Positions 8,381-16,405 of a stretch of DNA of 64,000 nucleotides are shown in pieces. The notes beneath the pieces were generated by a model. That model was not told the DNA's origin. It saw only the letters and a list, made by a program, of their open reading frames with translations, and searched no databases. Within the stretch, counting starts at the first letter, position 1. The number at the start of each line of letters is the position of its first letter. The translations under genes were made by a program, and so were the position numbers. Location: contig JAFRDE010000031.1 in the NCBI GenBank assembly GCA_017403985.1, positions 1 through 64,000 on the forward strand, in the 5' to 3' direction. This DNA is from Ruminococcus sp. Its GTDB lineage: Bacteria > Bacillota > Clostridia > Oscillospirales > Acutalibacteraceae.

Positions 8381-8408
8381 CACGGACGGCTATATGCCGT
8401 CTGTGTTT
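8381..8408 (+). terminator. Probable terminator or attenuator hairpin
   Basis: CACGGACGGC / GCCGTCTGTG stem (one G-U pair), loop TATAT, then GTTTC. The T-run is short, so read-through into the glycosyltransferase is plausible. Confidence 0.5.
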
Positions 8409-8481
8409 CATGTTGCGATACAGCAGGAGAATCCGGCTGAACACGGATTCTGCCGTATATGAAATGATTTAGGTGAAATAA

Positions 8482-9678
8482 ATGATCAATCCAGAAAAAA
8501 TACGCTCCGCACAATTTCTCGATTCCTATTACCCCATCGTGGACGGCGTCGTGCTGGCGGTACACAATTATGCGGAGCTGATGAACCGTACCGCCTACAG
8601 CTGTGTGGTAGCGCCGCGTCAGATGGAGCCGTTTGACGACAGCGTGATGAGTTACGATGTCTTCCGTACCGGCTCGCTGAAGATCCCGATCGCGGAGTAC
8701 GCGATCCCGGCGCCGAGATTTGATAATAAGATCAGGACGATCCTGCAAAACCGCTATCTTGATATTTTTCATGCGCACAGTCCGTTTATGGAGGGAACCT
8801 TCGCCGCTTCCTATGCGAAAAGGCTCGGGATCCCCTGCGTCGCGACCTTCCACTCCAAATACTATGACGATGTGATCAACATTACCGGCTCCAAGGTGCT
8901 GGCGCATACCGTCGCGAAAAAGGTCGCGCGCTTCTACAAAAGCGTCGACAGCGTCTGGACGGTATCGGAAGGCGCCGCCGGCGTACTGCGTACCTACGGC
9001 TATCGCGGCGATATTATGATCATGGAGAACGGCACGACCTATACCATGCCGGATAATCCCGAGGAGCTTCGTCAAAAAGCCGCCCGGACCTTTTCGATCC
9101 CGAACGATAAAAAGGTACTGCTCTTTGTCGGTCATCAGATCTGGCATAAAAACATCAAGCTGATTTTAGATACCTTCCGTCTGCTCTGTGACCGCGACGA
9201 CGATTACAGGCTGTTGATGGTCGGCGACGGCTACGACTCGAAGGAGATCATCCAATACGCGAAAAGCCTGAATTTCCCGTACGGCTTTGTCCGCTTTCTC
9301 GGCAGGATCAACGACCGCGATCTGCTGAAGGGCGTTTACCTGTCGAGCGACCTCTTTTTCTTCCCGTCGGTGTACGATACCTCCGGCTTGGTGGTGCGCG
9401 AGGCGGCGTCGCTGGGCGTGCCGTCGCTGCTGACGGTCGGTTCCAATGCCGCCGAGGCGGTGAAAAAGAATGTTTCCGGCTTCACCGCGGAGGAGAACAA
9501 GGTCGCGATGTTCCATGAGATCTTACATATTTTCGGCACGGAAGGATTGCTCGAGAGCGTCGGCGCCGGTGCCCGACGCGACGTTGCAAGGACATGGCAG
9601 GAGATCGTCCCGCATGTGCAGGAACAATACGCCGAGATCATCGAGCGGTATCAGTTCAAGCACAAAAAAGACAGTTAA
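8482..9678 (+). CDS. Family 4 glycosyltransferase (diacylglycerol glucosyltransferase-like)
   Basis: 398 aa, ATG with AGGTGA ribosome site. GT-B fold with an N-terminal Rossmann half beginning at SYYPIVDGVV, where glycolipid-type GT4 enzymes have their acceptor-side loop, a central FHAHSPF..GTFAA segment, and a C-terminal nucleotide-sugar half with FVGHQIWHKN near residue 217 and the donor-binding E block (SVYDTSGLVVREAASLGVPSL) near 297-318. Close family members add glucose to diacylglycerol to make membrane glycolipids or lipoteichoic acid anchors, at the cytoplasmic face. The upstream lipid-flippase-like gene fits that role. The exact sugar and acceptor cannot be read from sequence. Confidence 0.85.
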   Translation: MINPEKIRSAQFLDSYYPIVDGVVLAVHNYAELMNRTAYSCVVAPRQMEPFDDSVMSYDVFRTGSLKIPIAEYAIPAPRFDNKIRTILQNRYLDIFHAHSPFMEGTFAASYAKRLGIPCVATFHSKYYDDVINITGSKVLAHTVAKKVARFYKSVDSVWTVSEGAAGVLRTYGYRGDIMIMENGTTYTMPDNPEELRQKAARTFSIPNDKKVLLFVGHQIWHKNIKLILDTFRLLCDRDDDYRLLMVGDGYDSKEIIQYAKSLNFPYGFVRFLGRINDRDLLKGVYLSSDLFFFPSVYDTSGLVVREAASLGVPSLLTVGSNAAEAVKKNVSGFTAEENKVAMFHEILHIFGTEGLLESVGAGARRDVARTWQEIVPHVQEQYAEIIERYQFKHKKDS

Positions 9679-9680
9679 CA

Positions 9681-9713
9681 AAAAAGCGATGCAGTTTTCT
9701 GCATCGCTTTTTT
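9681..9713 (+). terminator. Bidirectional terminator
   Basis: 14-bp perfect stem AAAAAGCGATGCAG / CTGCATCGCTTTTT, loop TTTT. A-run on one side and T-run on the other, so it can serve both the glycosyltransferase (+) and the converging copper operon (-). Confidence 0.9.
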
Positions 9714-9717
9714 CCTT

Positions 9718-9766
9718 AGCCTCCCTTTCCTAAGGGAGGTGGCACGAAGTGCCGGAGGGTTGCACA
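9718..9766 (+). repeat. Dispersed palindromic repeat, family A
   Basis: CCTCCCTTTCCTAAGGGAGG hairpin, a second GGCACGAAGTGCC hairpin, then GGAGGGTTGCACA. It sits between converging genes. Confidence 0.75.
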
Positions 9767-9785
9767 TCTTGGAATGACTAACTGT

Positions 9786-9998
9786 TTAATCCGATACGGC
9801 GACTGGCTGATAGCCTGCCTCTTTGATAACGTCAAAGAGCTTTTCGTTGTCAAGCGGATTTTGGTGGTCGATCTCCACACTGTTCTTTTCACGAGAAGCC
9901 TTGACGCTCTCGACGTCAAAGTTTTTCTCGATCGCTTCGGTAACGTGCTTTTCACACATCGGGCACATCATGCCCTCTACGGTTACGGTGGTTGTCAT
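9786..9998 (-). CDS. Possible internal start: stand-alone CopZ-like copper chaperone within copA
   Basis: Within copA, codon 771 is an ATG (9998 on the minus strand) preceded 11 nt upstream by AAAGGAG. Translation from it would give a 70-aa HMA protein with the MxCxxC copper site (GMMCPMCEKHV), the size and shape of a CopZ chaperone. The sequence upstream of the site codes for a low-complexity linker. Whether both a fused and a free form are made is unknown; the ribosome site could be chance. Confidence 0.45.
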   Translation of the reverse strand: MTTTVTVEGMMCPMCEKHVTEAIEKNFDVESVKASREKNSVEIDHQNPLDNEKLFDVIKEAGYQPVAVSD

Positions 9999-12308
9999 GG
10001 TTGTCGGTTCTCCTTTATCATTATTTTCTGCGGCGGGCGGTAATGTTACAGCCGCTTTTTTAAACTTGTTATGACGCTTATGCGGATTGAAAAGATTCAG
10101 CCGCAGCGCGTTGGTAACGACGCAGAAGCTCGACAGGCTCATCGCCGCCGCGCCGAACATCGGATTCAGCGATATCCCGAAGAGCGGGATCCACAGCCCC
10201 GCCGCGAGCGGGATGCCGATGATGTTGTAGATGAACGCCCAGAACAGGTTTTCATGGATATTTCGCAGTGTCTGGCGCGACAGGCGGATCGCCGCCGCCA
10301 GATCGCTCAGTCGCGAGCCGACCAGCACGATATCCGCCGAGTCGATGGCGATATCCGTCCCCGAACCGATCGCGATACCGGTGTCGGCAACGGTTAGGGC
10401 GGGAGCGTCGTTAATGCCGTCGCCCGCCATCGCGGTCCTGCCGTATTGCTTCAGCTCGCTGATGATCTCGCTCTTGCCCGACGGCAGTACGCCCGCGTAA
10501 ACGCGGGCAACGCCCACGGCGTCGCCGATGGCTTTCGCTGTCTTTTCATTGTCGCCGGTGATCATCACGACGCGGATCTCCATTTCCTTGAGCTCCGCGA
10601 TCGCCTCTTTGCTGTCCTCCTTGACGGTATCCGCCGCGGCGATCACGCCGAGCAGCTTGCCGTCCTTACAAAACAGCATCGGTGTTTTGCCGGTGTTGGC
10701 AAGCGCGCTTGCTTTTCGATCAATTTCGCGATCGACGTCGATCTTTGATTGGACAAAGCTGAAGGATCCCGCGAACACCTGCTCGCCGTTGATGCTTCCT
10801 GTCAGCCCGTGTCCCGCAAGGTTTTGAAAGTTATCGCAGGGCAGGGGAGAGAGGTTCTGCGCTTCGGCGTATGCGGTGATCGCGTCCGCGAGCGGATGGG
10901 AACTGAGCCTTTCGATACTGTAGGCGATCTGTAAAAGTTCTTCTTCTGTTATCCCTTGTGCGGGAATGATATCCGTGACCTCCGGTTCGCCTTTGGTGAT
11001 GGTTCCGGTTTTGTCGAGGGCGACGATCTGCGTCTTGCCCGCGGTCTCCAGCGCTTCGGCGTTTTTGAACAGGATGCCTGCCTTCGCGCCCACGCCGTTG
11101 CCCACCATGATGGATACGGGAGTCGCCAAGCCTAAGGCGCACGGACAGCTGATGACCAGTACGGAAATGCCTCTTTCAAGCGCGTAGGAAAACTCCACGC
11201 CCGTTATCAGCCAGATGATTAATGTGATAAGTGCGATCCCCATGACGATCGGCACGAATACGCCCGATACCTTGTCCGCAATCCTCGCGATCGGGGCTTT
11301 GGTACTGCTTGCTTCATAGACGGTGCGGATGATCTGACTGAGCGTCGTGTCCTCTCCCACGCGCGTCGCGCGGCATTTCAGATATCCGCTCTGGTTGATG
11401 GTCGCGCTGCTTACATTGCTGTCGACGGCTTTATCGACCGGGATGCTCTCGCCCGTCAGCATGCTTTCGTCGATCGCGCTTTCTCCCTCGATAACAACGC
11501 CGTCCACCGGCACGCTCATGCCCGGGCGCAGGATAAAGATATCGCCGATCTGTACGTTCTCGATCGGGACTTCAACCTCCCTGCCGTCTTTTTCCAGAAC
11601 GGCGGTCTTGGGACTTAAGTCCATCAGCGATTGCAGCGCGTCGGTCGTCCTGCCCTTGCTGTACGCCTCTAATATCTTACCCAGCGTGATCAGCACCAGT
11701 ATCATCGCGGCAGACTCGAAGTACAGCCCATGCAGCAGGTGCGCCTGATGATCACCCTCTGAAACCGTCATCATAAACAGCTCATATACGCTCCAGATAA
11801 AGCTTGCCGCCGAGCCTAAAGAGACAAGCGTGTCCATATTCGGCGCGCGGTGGATCAGCCCCTTGAAGCCGCTGATAAAGAACCGCTTGTTGATGACCAT
11901 GATCGTGGCGCTGAGTATCAACTGTACTAAGGCGACCGCGATCGGATTGTTGCCGAAAAATGAGGGCAGGGGGAAGCCCCACATCACGTGCCCCATTGAG
12001 AAGTACATCAATATCAGCAGCAGAACGAGCGATACAACGAATCGCTGTACCAGCGGCTTGACCTCGTTCGGCTTTTCGATCTTGATTTTATTCGTTTGTT
12101 TGGTTCCGGCGTTCTGCGCCTTGGCGGTATATCCCGCTTTTTCAACGGCGGTGATGATCGCCTCAGGCGCGGCGCTGCCCTCGACCGTCATCGAGTTGGT
12201 CAGCAGGCTGACCGAGCAGGAGGTCACGCCCTCCACACCGTTGACAGCCTTTTCAACTCGCGCCGAACACGCCGCGCAGCTCATTCCGCCGACGTCATAT
12301 CTGTCCAT
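9786..12308 (-). CDS. copA: Copper-translocating P-type ATPase with N- and C-terminal HMA domains
   Basis: 840 aa, ATG with GAGGTG ribosome site. An N-terminal heavy-metal-associated domain (GGMSCAACSARVEKA, residues 7-21) is followed by eight membrane helices of a P1B ATPase with the CPC copper site (SCPCALGLATP), the phosphorylated DKTGTITKGEP and the hinge GDGINDAPAL. A Lys-rich linker then leads to a second HMA domain at the very C-terminus (VEGMMCPMCEKHVTEA, residues 771-840). The family exports Cu(I) from the cytoplasm. The C-terminal HMA is unusual in place and could be made separately (see the next entry). It is downstream of csoR in a copper-responsive operon, with a 73-bp gap that holds a dispersed repeat. 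Confidence 0.95.
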   Translation of the reverse strand: MDRYDVGGMSCAACSARVEKAVNGVEGVTSCSVSLLTNSMTVEGSAAPEAIITAVEKAGYTAKAQNAGTKQTNKIKIEKPNEVKPLVQRFVVSLVLLLILMYFSMGHVMWGFPLPSFFGNNPIAVALVQLILSATIMVINKRFFISGFKGLIHRAPNMDTLVSLGSAASFIWSVYELFMMTVSEGDHQAHLLHGLYFESAAMILVLITLGKILEAYSKGRTTDALQSLMDLSPKTAVLEKDGREVEVPIENVQIGDIFILRPGMSVPVDGVVIEGESAIDESMLTGESIPVDKAVDSNVSSATINQSGYLKCRATRVGEDTTLSQIIRTVYEASSTKAPIARIADKVSGVFVPIVMGIALITLIIWLITGVEFSYALERGISVLVISCPCALGLATPVSIMVGNGVGAKAGILFKNAEALETAGKTQIVALDKTGTITKGEPEVTDIIPAQGITEEELLQIAYSIERLSSHPLADAITAYAEAQNLSPLPCDNFQNLAGHGLTGSINGEQVFAGSFSFVQSKIDVDREIDRKASALANTGKTPMLFCKDGKLLGVIAAADTVKEDSKEAIAELKEMEIRVVMITGDNEKTAKAIGDAVGVARVYAGVLPSGKSEIISELKQYGRTAMAGDGINDAPALTVADTGIAIGSGTDIAIDSADIVLVGSRLSDLAAAIRLSRQTLRNIHENLFWAFIYNIIGIPLAAGLWIPLFGISLNPMFGAAAMSLSSFCVVTNALRLNLFNPHKRHNKFKKAAVTLPPAAENNDKGEPTTMTTTVTVEGMMCPMCEKHVTEAIEKNFDVESVKASREKNSVEIDHQNPLDNEKLFDVIKEAGYQPVAVSD

Positions 12309-12325
12309 AATTTCACCTCATTCAC

Positions 12326-12370
12326 TGTCATTGCGAGGAGCTTTAGCTCCGTGGCAATCCCACAAAGAGG
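12326..12370 (+). repeat. Dispersed palindromic repeat, family B, inside the copper operon
   Basis: GTCATTGCGAGGAGC..GCTCC..GGCAATCCCACAAAGAGG, between csoR and copA. It may form a hairpin in the csoR-copA message. Confidence 0.8.
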
Positions 12371-12381
12371 GACTGTTCTTA

Positions 12382-12681
12382 TCACTTCATCAGTTTCCCG
12401 ATAATATCCATCAGCTCGTCAATATCCGCTTCATCGTTTTTGATATCGCGCACGACACAGCTTTCTATATGACGGCGCAGCAGTTCACGGTTGAACGCGG
12501 AGAACGCCGCTTTAGCTGCCGCGCTTTGCGTCAGGATATCCACGCAGTACGCGTCGTCCTCTACCATCTGACGGATGCCGCGGATCTGCCCTTCGATGCG
12601 CGCCAGTCGATTGATCAGCTTTTTCTTTTCGTCTTCTGTCCGTTCAGTCTTCTTCTGTGATAAACATTTTTCACACGGCAT
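12382..12681 (-). CDS. csoR: Copper-sensing transcriptional repressor CsoR
   Basis: 99 aa from the ATG at 12681. That start is preferred over an ATG five codons earlier because the GGAGG ribosome site lies exactly between them. All-helical DUF156 protein with the RLxRIEGQIRGIxxMVE signature. The Cu(I) ligands of CsoR are in place: Cys46 (AYCVDIL), His71 and Cys75 (RRHIESC). An extra N-terminal CEKC pair is present. CsoR represses copper export genes and releases DNA when it binds Cu(I). Two matching operator-like palindromes lie directly upstream, and copA follows downstream. Confidence 0.95.
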   Translation of the reverse strand: MPCEKCLSQKKTERTEDEKKKLINRLARIEGQIRGIRQMVEDDAYCVDILTQSAAAKAAFSAFNRELLRRHIESCVVRDIKNDEADIDELMDIIGKLMK

Positions 12682-12708
12682 ATTGAGAACCTCCATACGG
12701 TTTATATT

Positions 12709-12725
12709 ATACCCCCTATGGGTAT
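12709..12725 (-). promoter_or_regulatory. CsoR-box-like operator, proximal, over the -10 region
   Basis: Imperfect palindrome ATACCCCCTATGGGTAT. On the minus strand it abuts a TATAAT -10 element, so bound repressor would block the csoR promoter. Confidence 0.7.
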
Positions 12726-12741
12726 CTGATAATCACATTAT

Positions 12742-12758
12742 ATACCCCTGTGGGGTAT
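12742..12758 (-). promoter_or_regulatory. CsoR-box-like operator, distal
   Basis: Perfect 7-bp inverted repeat ATACCCC-TGT-GGGGTAT, the classic G/C-run form of CsoR sites. It is 33 bp from the proximal box. Confidence 0.75.
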
Positions 12759-12792
12759 TTGTCAAGCGCTTAGCGATAATTCTTTTAACCAC

Positions 12793-12821
12793 TTGACTTT
12801 TTATCGGAAATATAGGATAAT
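12793..12821 (+). promoter_or_regulatory. SigA-type promoter of pckA
   Basis: TTGACT at 12793, 17-bp spacer, GATAAT at 12816; 61 bp before the pckA ATG. Confidence 0.75.
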
Positions 12822-12882
12822 TTATACTGTAATATTATAGTGGGAGCATATGGTTTTATGCTCACCGCACAGGAGGTATATT

Positions 12883-14493
12883 ATGTCTATTGATTTAACC
12901 AAGTACGGTATTACCGACGTCAAAGAGATCGTCTACAATCCGTCTTATGAACAGCTCTTTGAGGCTGAGATGGATCCTTCGCTGACCGGCTTCGACAAGG
13001 GTCAGCTCACGGAGCTGGATACCGTCAACGTCATGACCGGTATCTACACCGGCAGATCGCCCAAAGATAAGTTCATCGTAATGGATGACACCAGTAAGGA
13101 CACCGTATGGTGGACCACCCCCGAGTATCCCAACGATAACCATCCGGCGACTCAGACCGCTTGGGACGAGTGCAAGAAGCTCGCGATCGAAGAGCTCTCC
13201 GGCAAGAAGCTCTATGTCGTCGACTGCTTCTGCGGCGCAAACAAGGACACCCGCATGGCGATCCGCTTCATCATGGAGGTCGCATGGCAGGCGCATTTCG
13301 TCAAGAATATGTTCATCCAGCCCACCGAGGAGGAGCTCGCTTCCTTTGAGCCCGATTTCATCAGCTACAATGCTTCCAAGGCGAAGGTGACTAACTTCAA
13401 GGAGCTCGGTCTGAACTCCGAGACCGCCGCGATCTTCAACGTTACCTCCCGTGAGCAGGTCATCCTGAACACATGGTACGGCGGCGAGATGAAGAAGGGT
13501 ATGTTCTCGATGATGAACTACTACCTGCCTCTGCAGGGCATCGCTTCCATGCACTGCTCCGCCAACACCGATATGGAAGGCAAGAACACCGCCATCTTCT
13601 TCGGACTCTCCGGCACCGGCAAGACCACCCTGTCCACCGATCCCAAGCGTCTGCTGATCGGCGACGACGAGCACGGCTGGGACGATAACGGCGTCTTCAA
13701 CTTCGAGGGCGGCTGCTACGCGAAGGTCATCGGTCTGGATAAAGAATCCGAGCCCGACATCTATAACGCCATCAAGCGCAACGCTCTCTTAGAGAACGTT
13801 ACCGTCGACGAGAACGGAAAGATCGACTTTGACGACAAGAGCGTGACTGAAAATACCCGTGTATCCTATCCGATCGAGCATATCGAAAAGATCGCGAAGA
13901 AGGTAAACGGCATTTCCGCCGGTCCTGCTGCCGAGAACGTCATCTTCCTGTCCGCTGATGCGTTCGGCGTTCTGCCTCCCGTTTCCATCCTGACGCCCGA
14001 ACAGTGCCAGTACTACTTCCTCTCCGGCTTCACCGCGAAACTGGCGGGCACCGAGCGCGGTATCACCGAGCCCACCCCGACCTTCTCTGCCTGCTTCGGT
14101 CAGGCGTTCCTCGAGCTGCATCCGACAAAGTATGCAGAGGAACTGGTCAAGCGCATGGAACAGAGCGGCGCGAAGGCGTATCTGGTCAACACCGGCTGGA
14201 ACGGCACCGGCAAGCGCATCACCATCAAAGATACCCGCGGCATCATCGACGCCATCCTCGGCGGCGATATTAAGACCGCTCCCACCAAGATGATCCCCTA
14301 CTTCAACTTTGAGGTTCCCACCGAGCTGCCCGGCGTAGACCCCGGCATCCTCGATCCCAGAGATACCTATGCCGATCCTTCTATATGGGATGAGAAGGCA
14401 AAGGACCTCGCCGCAAGATTCATCAAGAACTTCGCGAAGTACACCTCCAACGAAGCCGGCAAGGCGCTCGTAGAAGCAGGTCCGAAGCTTTAA
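12883..14493 (+). CDS. pckA: Phosphoenolpyruvate carboxykinase (ATP)
   Basis: 536 aa from the ATG at 12883, chosen for AGGAGG 6 bp upstream. Catalyses the reversible conversion of oxaloacetate and ATP to PEP and CO2; in fermenters it often runs towards oxaloacetate and succinate. ATP-type family features: the RSPKDKF substrate loop (near residue 61), the phosphate loop [11 protein letters not shown] (near 243), IGDDEHGW metal-site block, and the late [10 protein letters not shown] segment. Length is typical of the family. Monocistronic with its own promoter; a family B repeat lies right after the stop. Confidence 0.97.
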   Translation: MSIDLTKYGITDVKEIVYNPSYEQLFEAEMDPSLTGFDKGQLTELDTVNVMTGIYTGRSPKDKFIVMDDTSKDTVWWTTPEYPNDNHPATQTAWDECKKLAIEELSGKKLYVVDCFCGANKDTRMAIRFIMEVAWQAHFVKNMFIQPTEEELASFEPDFISYNASKAKVTNFKELGLNSETAAIFNVTSREQVILNTWYGGEMKKGMFSMMNYYLPLQGIASMHCSANTDMEGKNTAIFFGLSGTGKTTLSTDPKRLLIGDDEHGWDDNGVFNFEGGCYAKVIGLDKESEPDIYNAIKRNALLENVTVDENGKIDFDDKSVTENTRVSYPIEHIEKIAKKVNGISAGPAAENVIFLSADAFGVLPPVSILTPEQCQYYFLSGFTAKLAGTERGITEPTPTFSACFGQAFLELHPTKYAEELVKRMEQSGAKAYLVNTGWNGTGKRITIKDTRGIIDAILGGDIKTAPTKMIPYFNFEVPTELPGVDPGILDPRDTYADPSIWDEKAKDLAARFIKNFAKYTSNEAGKALVEAGPKL

Positions 14494-14506
14494 TTCCGAT
14501 ATAACT

Positions 14507-14568
14507 GTCATTGCGAAGCCCCTTGAACATACCTGTTCAAGGGGCTGTGGCAATCCCACAAAAAGGAG
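14507..14568 (+). repeat. Dispersed palindromic repeat, family B (direct)
   Basis: GTCATTGCGAAGCCCCTTGAAC, inner hairpin, GGCAATCCCACAAAAAGGAG. With the inverted copy at 14879 it brackets a small lipoprotein gene. Confidence 0.85.
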
Positions 14569-14597
14569 TAGACTTTTTTACTATTGGTGAATGACAA

Positions 14598-14810
14598 ATG
14601 AAGAGATATCGACTCGTTCTGTTTTTGCTTTTCGTTACCGTATTAACTCTTTTCCTATGTTCATGCGGTATGTTTGGCTTCGAGTGTATGCACTGCCATC
14701 AGTACAAATACGAATCGCCTCACCATATCACGGAAAAATCCGTTGATATGGATGTGTGCGACGAATGCTATCAAGATTACAAAGCAGGTAAATGGTCTAT
14801 CCTGCACTGA
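14598..14810 (+). CDS. Small Cys-rich lipoprotein
   Basis: 70 aa. Signal peptide with lipobox LFLCSC (Cys at about 23), so membrane-tethered outside the cell. The mature part carries two Cys pairs, CMHC (about residues 30-33) and CDEC (about 54-57), the spacing of a zinc-ribbon or treble-clef knuckle, and ends DYKAGKW. The ribosome site is weak (GGTGA). I do not know the function. Knuckles of this kind are usually cytoplasmic, so one on a lipoprotein is odd. The gene is bracketed by inverted family B repeats and followed by a strong terminator. Confidence 0.75.
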   Translation: MKRYRLVLFLLFVTVLTLFLCSCGMFGFECMHCHQYKYESPHHITEKSVDMDVCDECYQDYKAGKWSILH

Positions 14811-14815
14811 TACTA

Positions 14816-14857
14816 AACCCGCCTGTGAGAAGGGTCTCACAGGCGGGTTGTGCTTTT
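14816..14857 (+). terminator. Rho-independent terminator
   Basis: 15-bp perfect stem (14816-14830 with 14835-14849), loop AGGG, then TGCTTTTT. Confidence 0.9.
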
Positions 14858-14878
14858 TAGTGATATGAGATAATGATT

Positions 14879-14938
14879 CCCTTTTTGTGGGATTGCCACG
14901 GCTCCTAAACACGTGTGTTTGGAGCCTCGCAATGACAG
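14879..14938 (-). repeat. Dispersed palindromic repeat, family B (inverted)
   Basis: Reverse complement of the 14507 unit: on the minus strand it reads GTCATTGCGAGGCTCC ... GGCAATCCCACAAAAAGG. Confidence 0.85.
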
Positions 14939-14945
14939 TTGTGTA

Positions 14946-16385
14946 TCACAGCTCCAGCCCCCAGCACAGCAGCTCGGGCAGATAGAGTCCCCAGTATTTG
15001 TGCAAATGCTTTGTATCATCGTTGGTGACGGTACGGACGCGGTCGCTCGGATAGTCATGCGCGAGAAGCCAGCTTTCCGCTTCGACCGAATAAGGATAAA
15101 GAATCTGTTCGATCATGTCCTTGTTGCCGCAGAAGATATACATGCGCGGAACTTTACCGGAAAAGTCTTTTGTGCTCAGATATTCATCCCATACAGACGC
15201 GTCATAGATGTTCAGGGAGGGGGACATCACGCCGACATAGTCAAAGACCTCCGGGTATTCCAAGCCGATGTAAAATGCCATGAGACCGCCGCCCGAGGAG
15301 CCGGTGAAGCCGCGAACGGAATTAACGTTGTAATTCGCCTCGACATAGGGGATAACGGTATTCACGGTGAAATCGGCAAATTCTTCACCGCCGCAATAAT
15401 CTTTGTACTGCTCGAGCAGTTCTTCTTCTGTTCCCGTTTGGAGGAACTCCTCCCGAAGCCCCTCATCCCAAATCGGCTCGCCGATATACGGGCGCATCTC
15501 GCTGTCGCGGGTGCCCTCCAGACTGGAAATACCGACGATGATGATACCGTCGCTGCCGTTGTTCATCATCGAGCGGACGGTTTTATCACACCGCCAGTCA
15601 TCGTCGGGCAGCGTGCCGAGCATCACCTGTCCGTCGTCCATATAGAGGACAGAATATTTCTTGCTTGTATCATCCGGATCATAGCCGTCGGGCAGATAGA
15701 TCCAGACGGTCTTTTGCTCTCCCTCGGGATATCCGGGATAGTCGAATTTTTTGGTCAGGATCTTGCCCGCGCTGTACTGCCCGCCGGTATAAACGTCGGT
15801 GTCGTATTTGCTTTTGTTTTTGTCCGAGATCATAAAGCCGCAGCTTGCCTTGGTAACTGGCGTTTCAATGGTTTTCTTACTGTTGCCGTTGCTGAAAACG
15901 ACGCGGTCATATTTCCCGACGTTAACGTCTATGCTGTATTCGTTATAGCCGCTGCTGTTGACAACGGGATCGGTCAGCAGGACGCCCGGGCTTTCTTTAA
16001 GCGCTTCTTTGGTGGTATAGTTGAAGAAGTAGGCATAGACCGTGCCCCACTTTTTGTTATCGGTGAACCGGATCGTGACGGTATTCAAAGCGGCTTCCTC
16101 TGCGGGGAAAACGGTGATGCGCCTTGCAAGATAATACTGTATCAGGGTCGCGTCATAGACGGTTAGTTCTTCGTTTTCACTGACATGGGCGCGTTTTTGT
16201 GCCTCTTCATCCAAAGACTGTATCTCCGCTAAATGGCGCTGGAGATAGGTAACGTCGATACTCTCTATCTCACCGTTGCCGTCGACGTCGCCGAAGTCGG
16301 TAGTAGCGTTTGCTGTCAAAACGGTGCTGAATAAAAGGCTCAGCGCCAGTATGATCGCCGTGAGTGTTGTGATGCTTCTCTTCAT
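14946..16385 (-). CDS. Secreted esterase with N-terminal dockerin and CBM26-like module
   Basis: 479 aa, ATG with AAAGGAG ribosome site. Signal peptide 1-27. A type I dockerin at 30-92 has a good first loop (DVDGNGEIESIDVTYLQRHL) and a second degenerate one (VSENEELTVYDATLIQYYL). Residues 102-185 resemble starch-binding family 26 (FTDNKKWGTVYAYFFN ... VVFSNG). Residues 215-479 are an esterase (PF00756-type alpha/beta hydrolase) with nucleophile Ser364 in GSSGG and a C-terminal His-rich segment. It is secreted and probably joins a surface complex through the dockerin. The substrate is not readable; removal of acyl groups from starch or other glycans is an inference from the CBM. First of three neighbouring paralogues. 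Confidence 0.85.
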   Translation of the reverse strand: MKRSITTLTAIILALSLLFSTVLTANATTDFGDVDGNGEIESIDVTYLQRHLAEIQSLDEEAQKRAHVSENEELTVYDATLIQYYLARRITVFPAEEAALNTVTIRFTDNKKWGTVYAYFFNYTTKEALKESPGVLLTDPVVNSSGYNEYSIDVNVGKYDRVVFSNGNSKKTIETPVTKASCGFMISDKNKSKYDTDVYTGGQYSAGKILTKKFDYPGYPEGEQKTVWIYLPDGYDPDDTSKKYSVLYMDDGQVMLGTLPDDDWRCDKTVRSMMNNGSDGIIIVGISSLEGTRDSEMRPYIGEPIWDEGLREEFLQTGTEEELLEQYKDYCGGEEFADFTVNTVIPYVEANYNVNSVRGFTGSSGGGLMAFYIGLEYPEVFDYVGVMSPSLNIYDASVWDEYLSTKDFSGKVPRMYIFCGNKDMIEQILYPYSVEAESWLLAHDYPSDRVRTVTNDDTKHLHKYWGLYLPELLCWGLEL

Positions 16386-16405
16386 TTCTTTCTCCTTTGA
16401 CGATG

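Noticed and set aside
8368-9147. Minus-strand open frame of 259 aa
   Set aside because: It overlaps the clearly real glycosyltransferase on the other strand and has no domain pattern or ribosome site.
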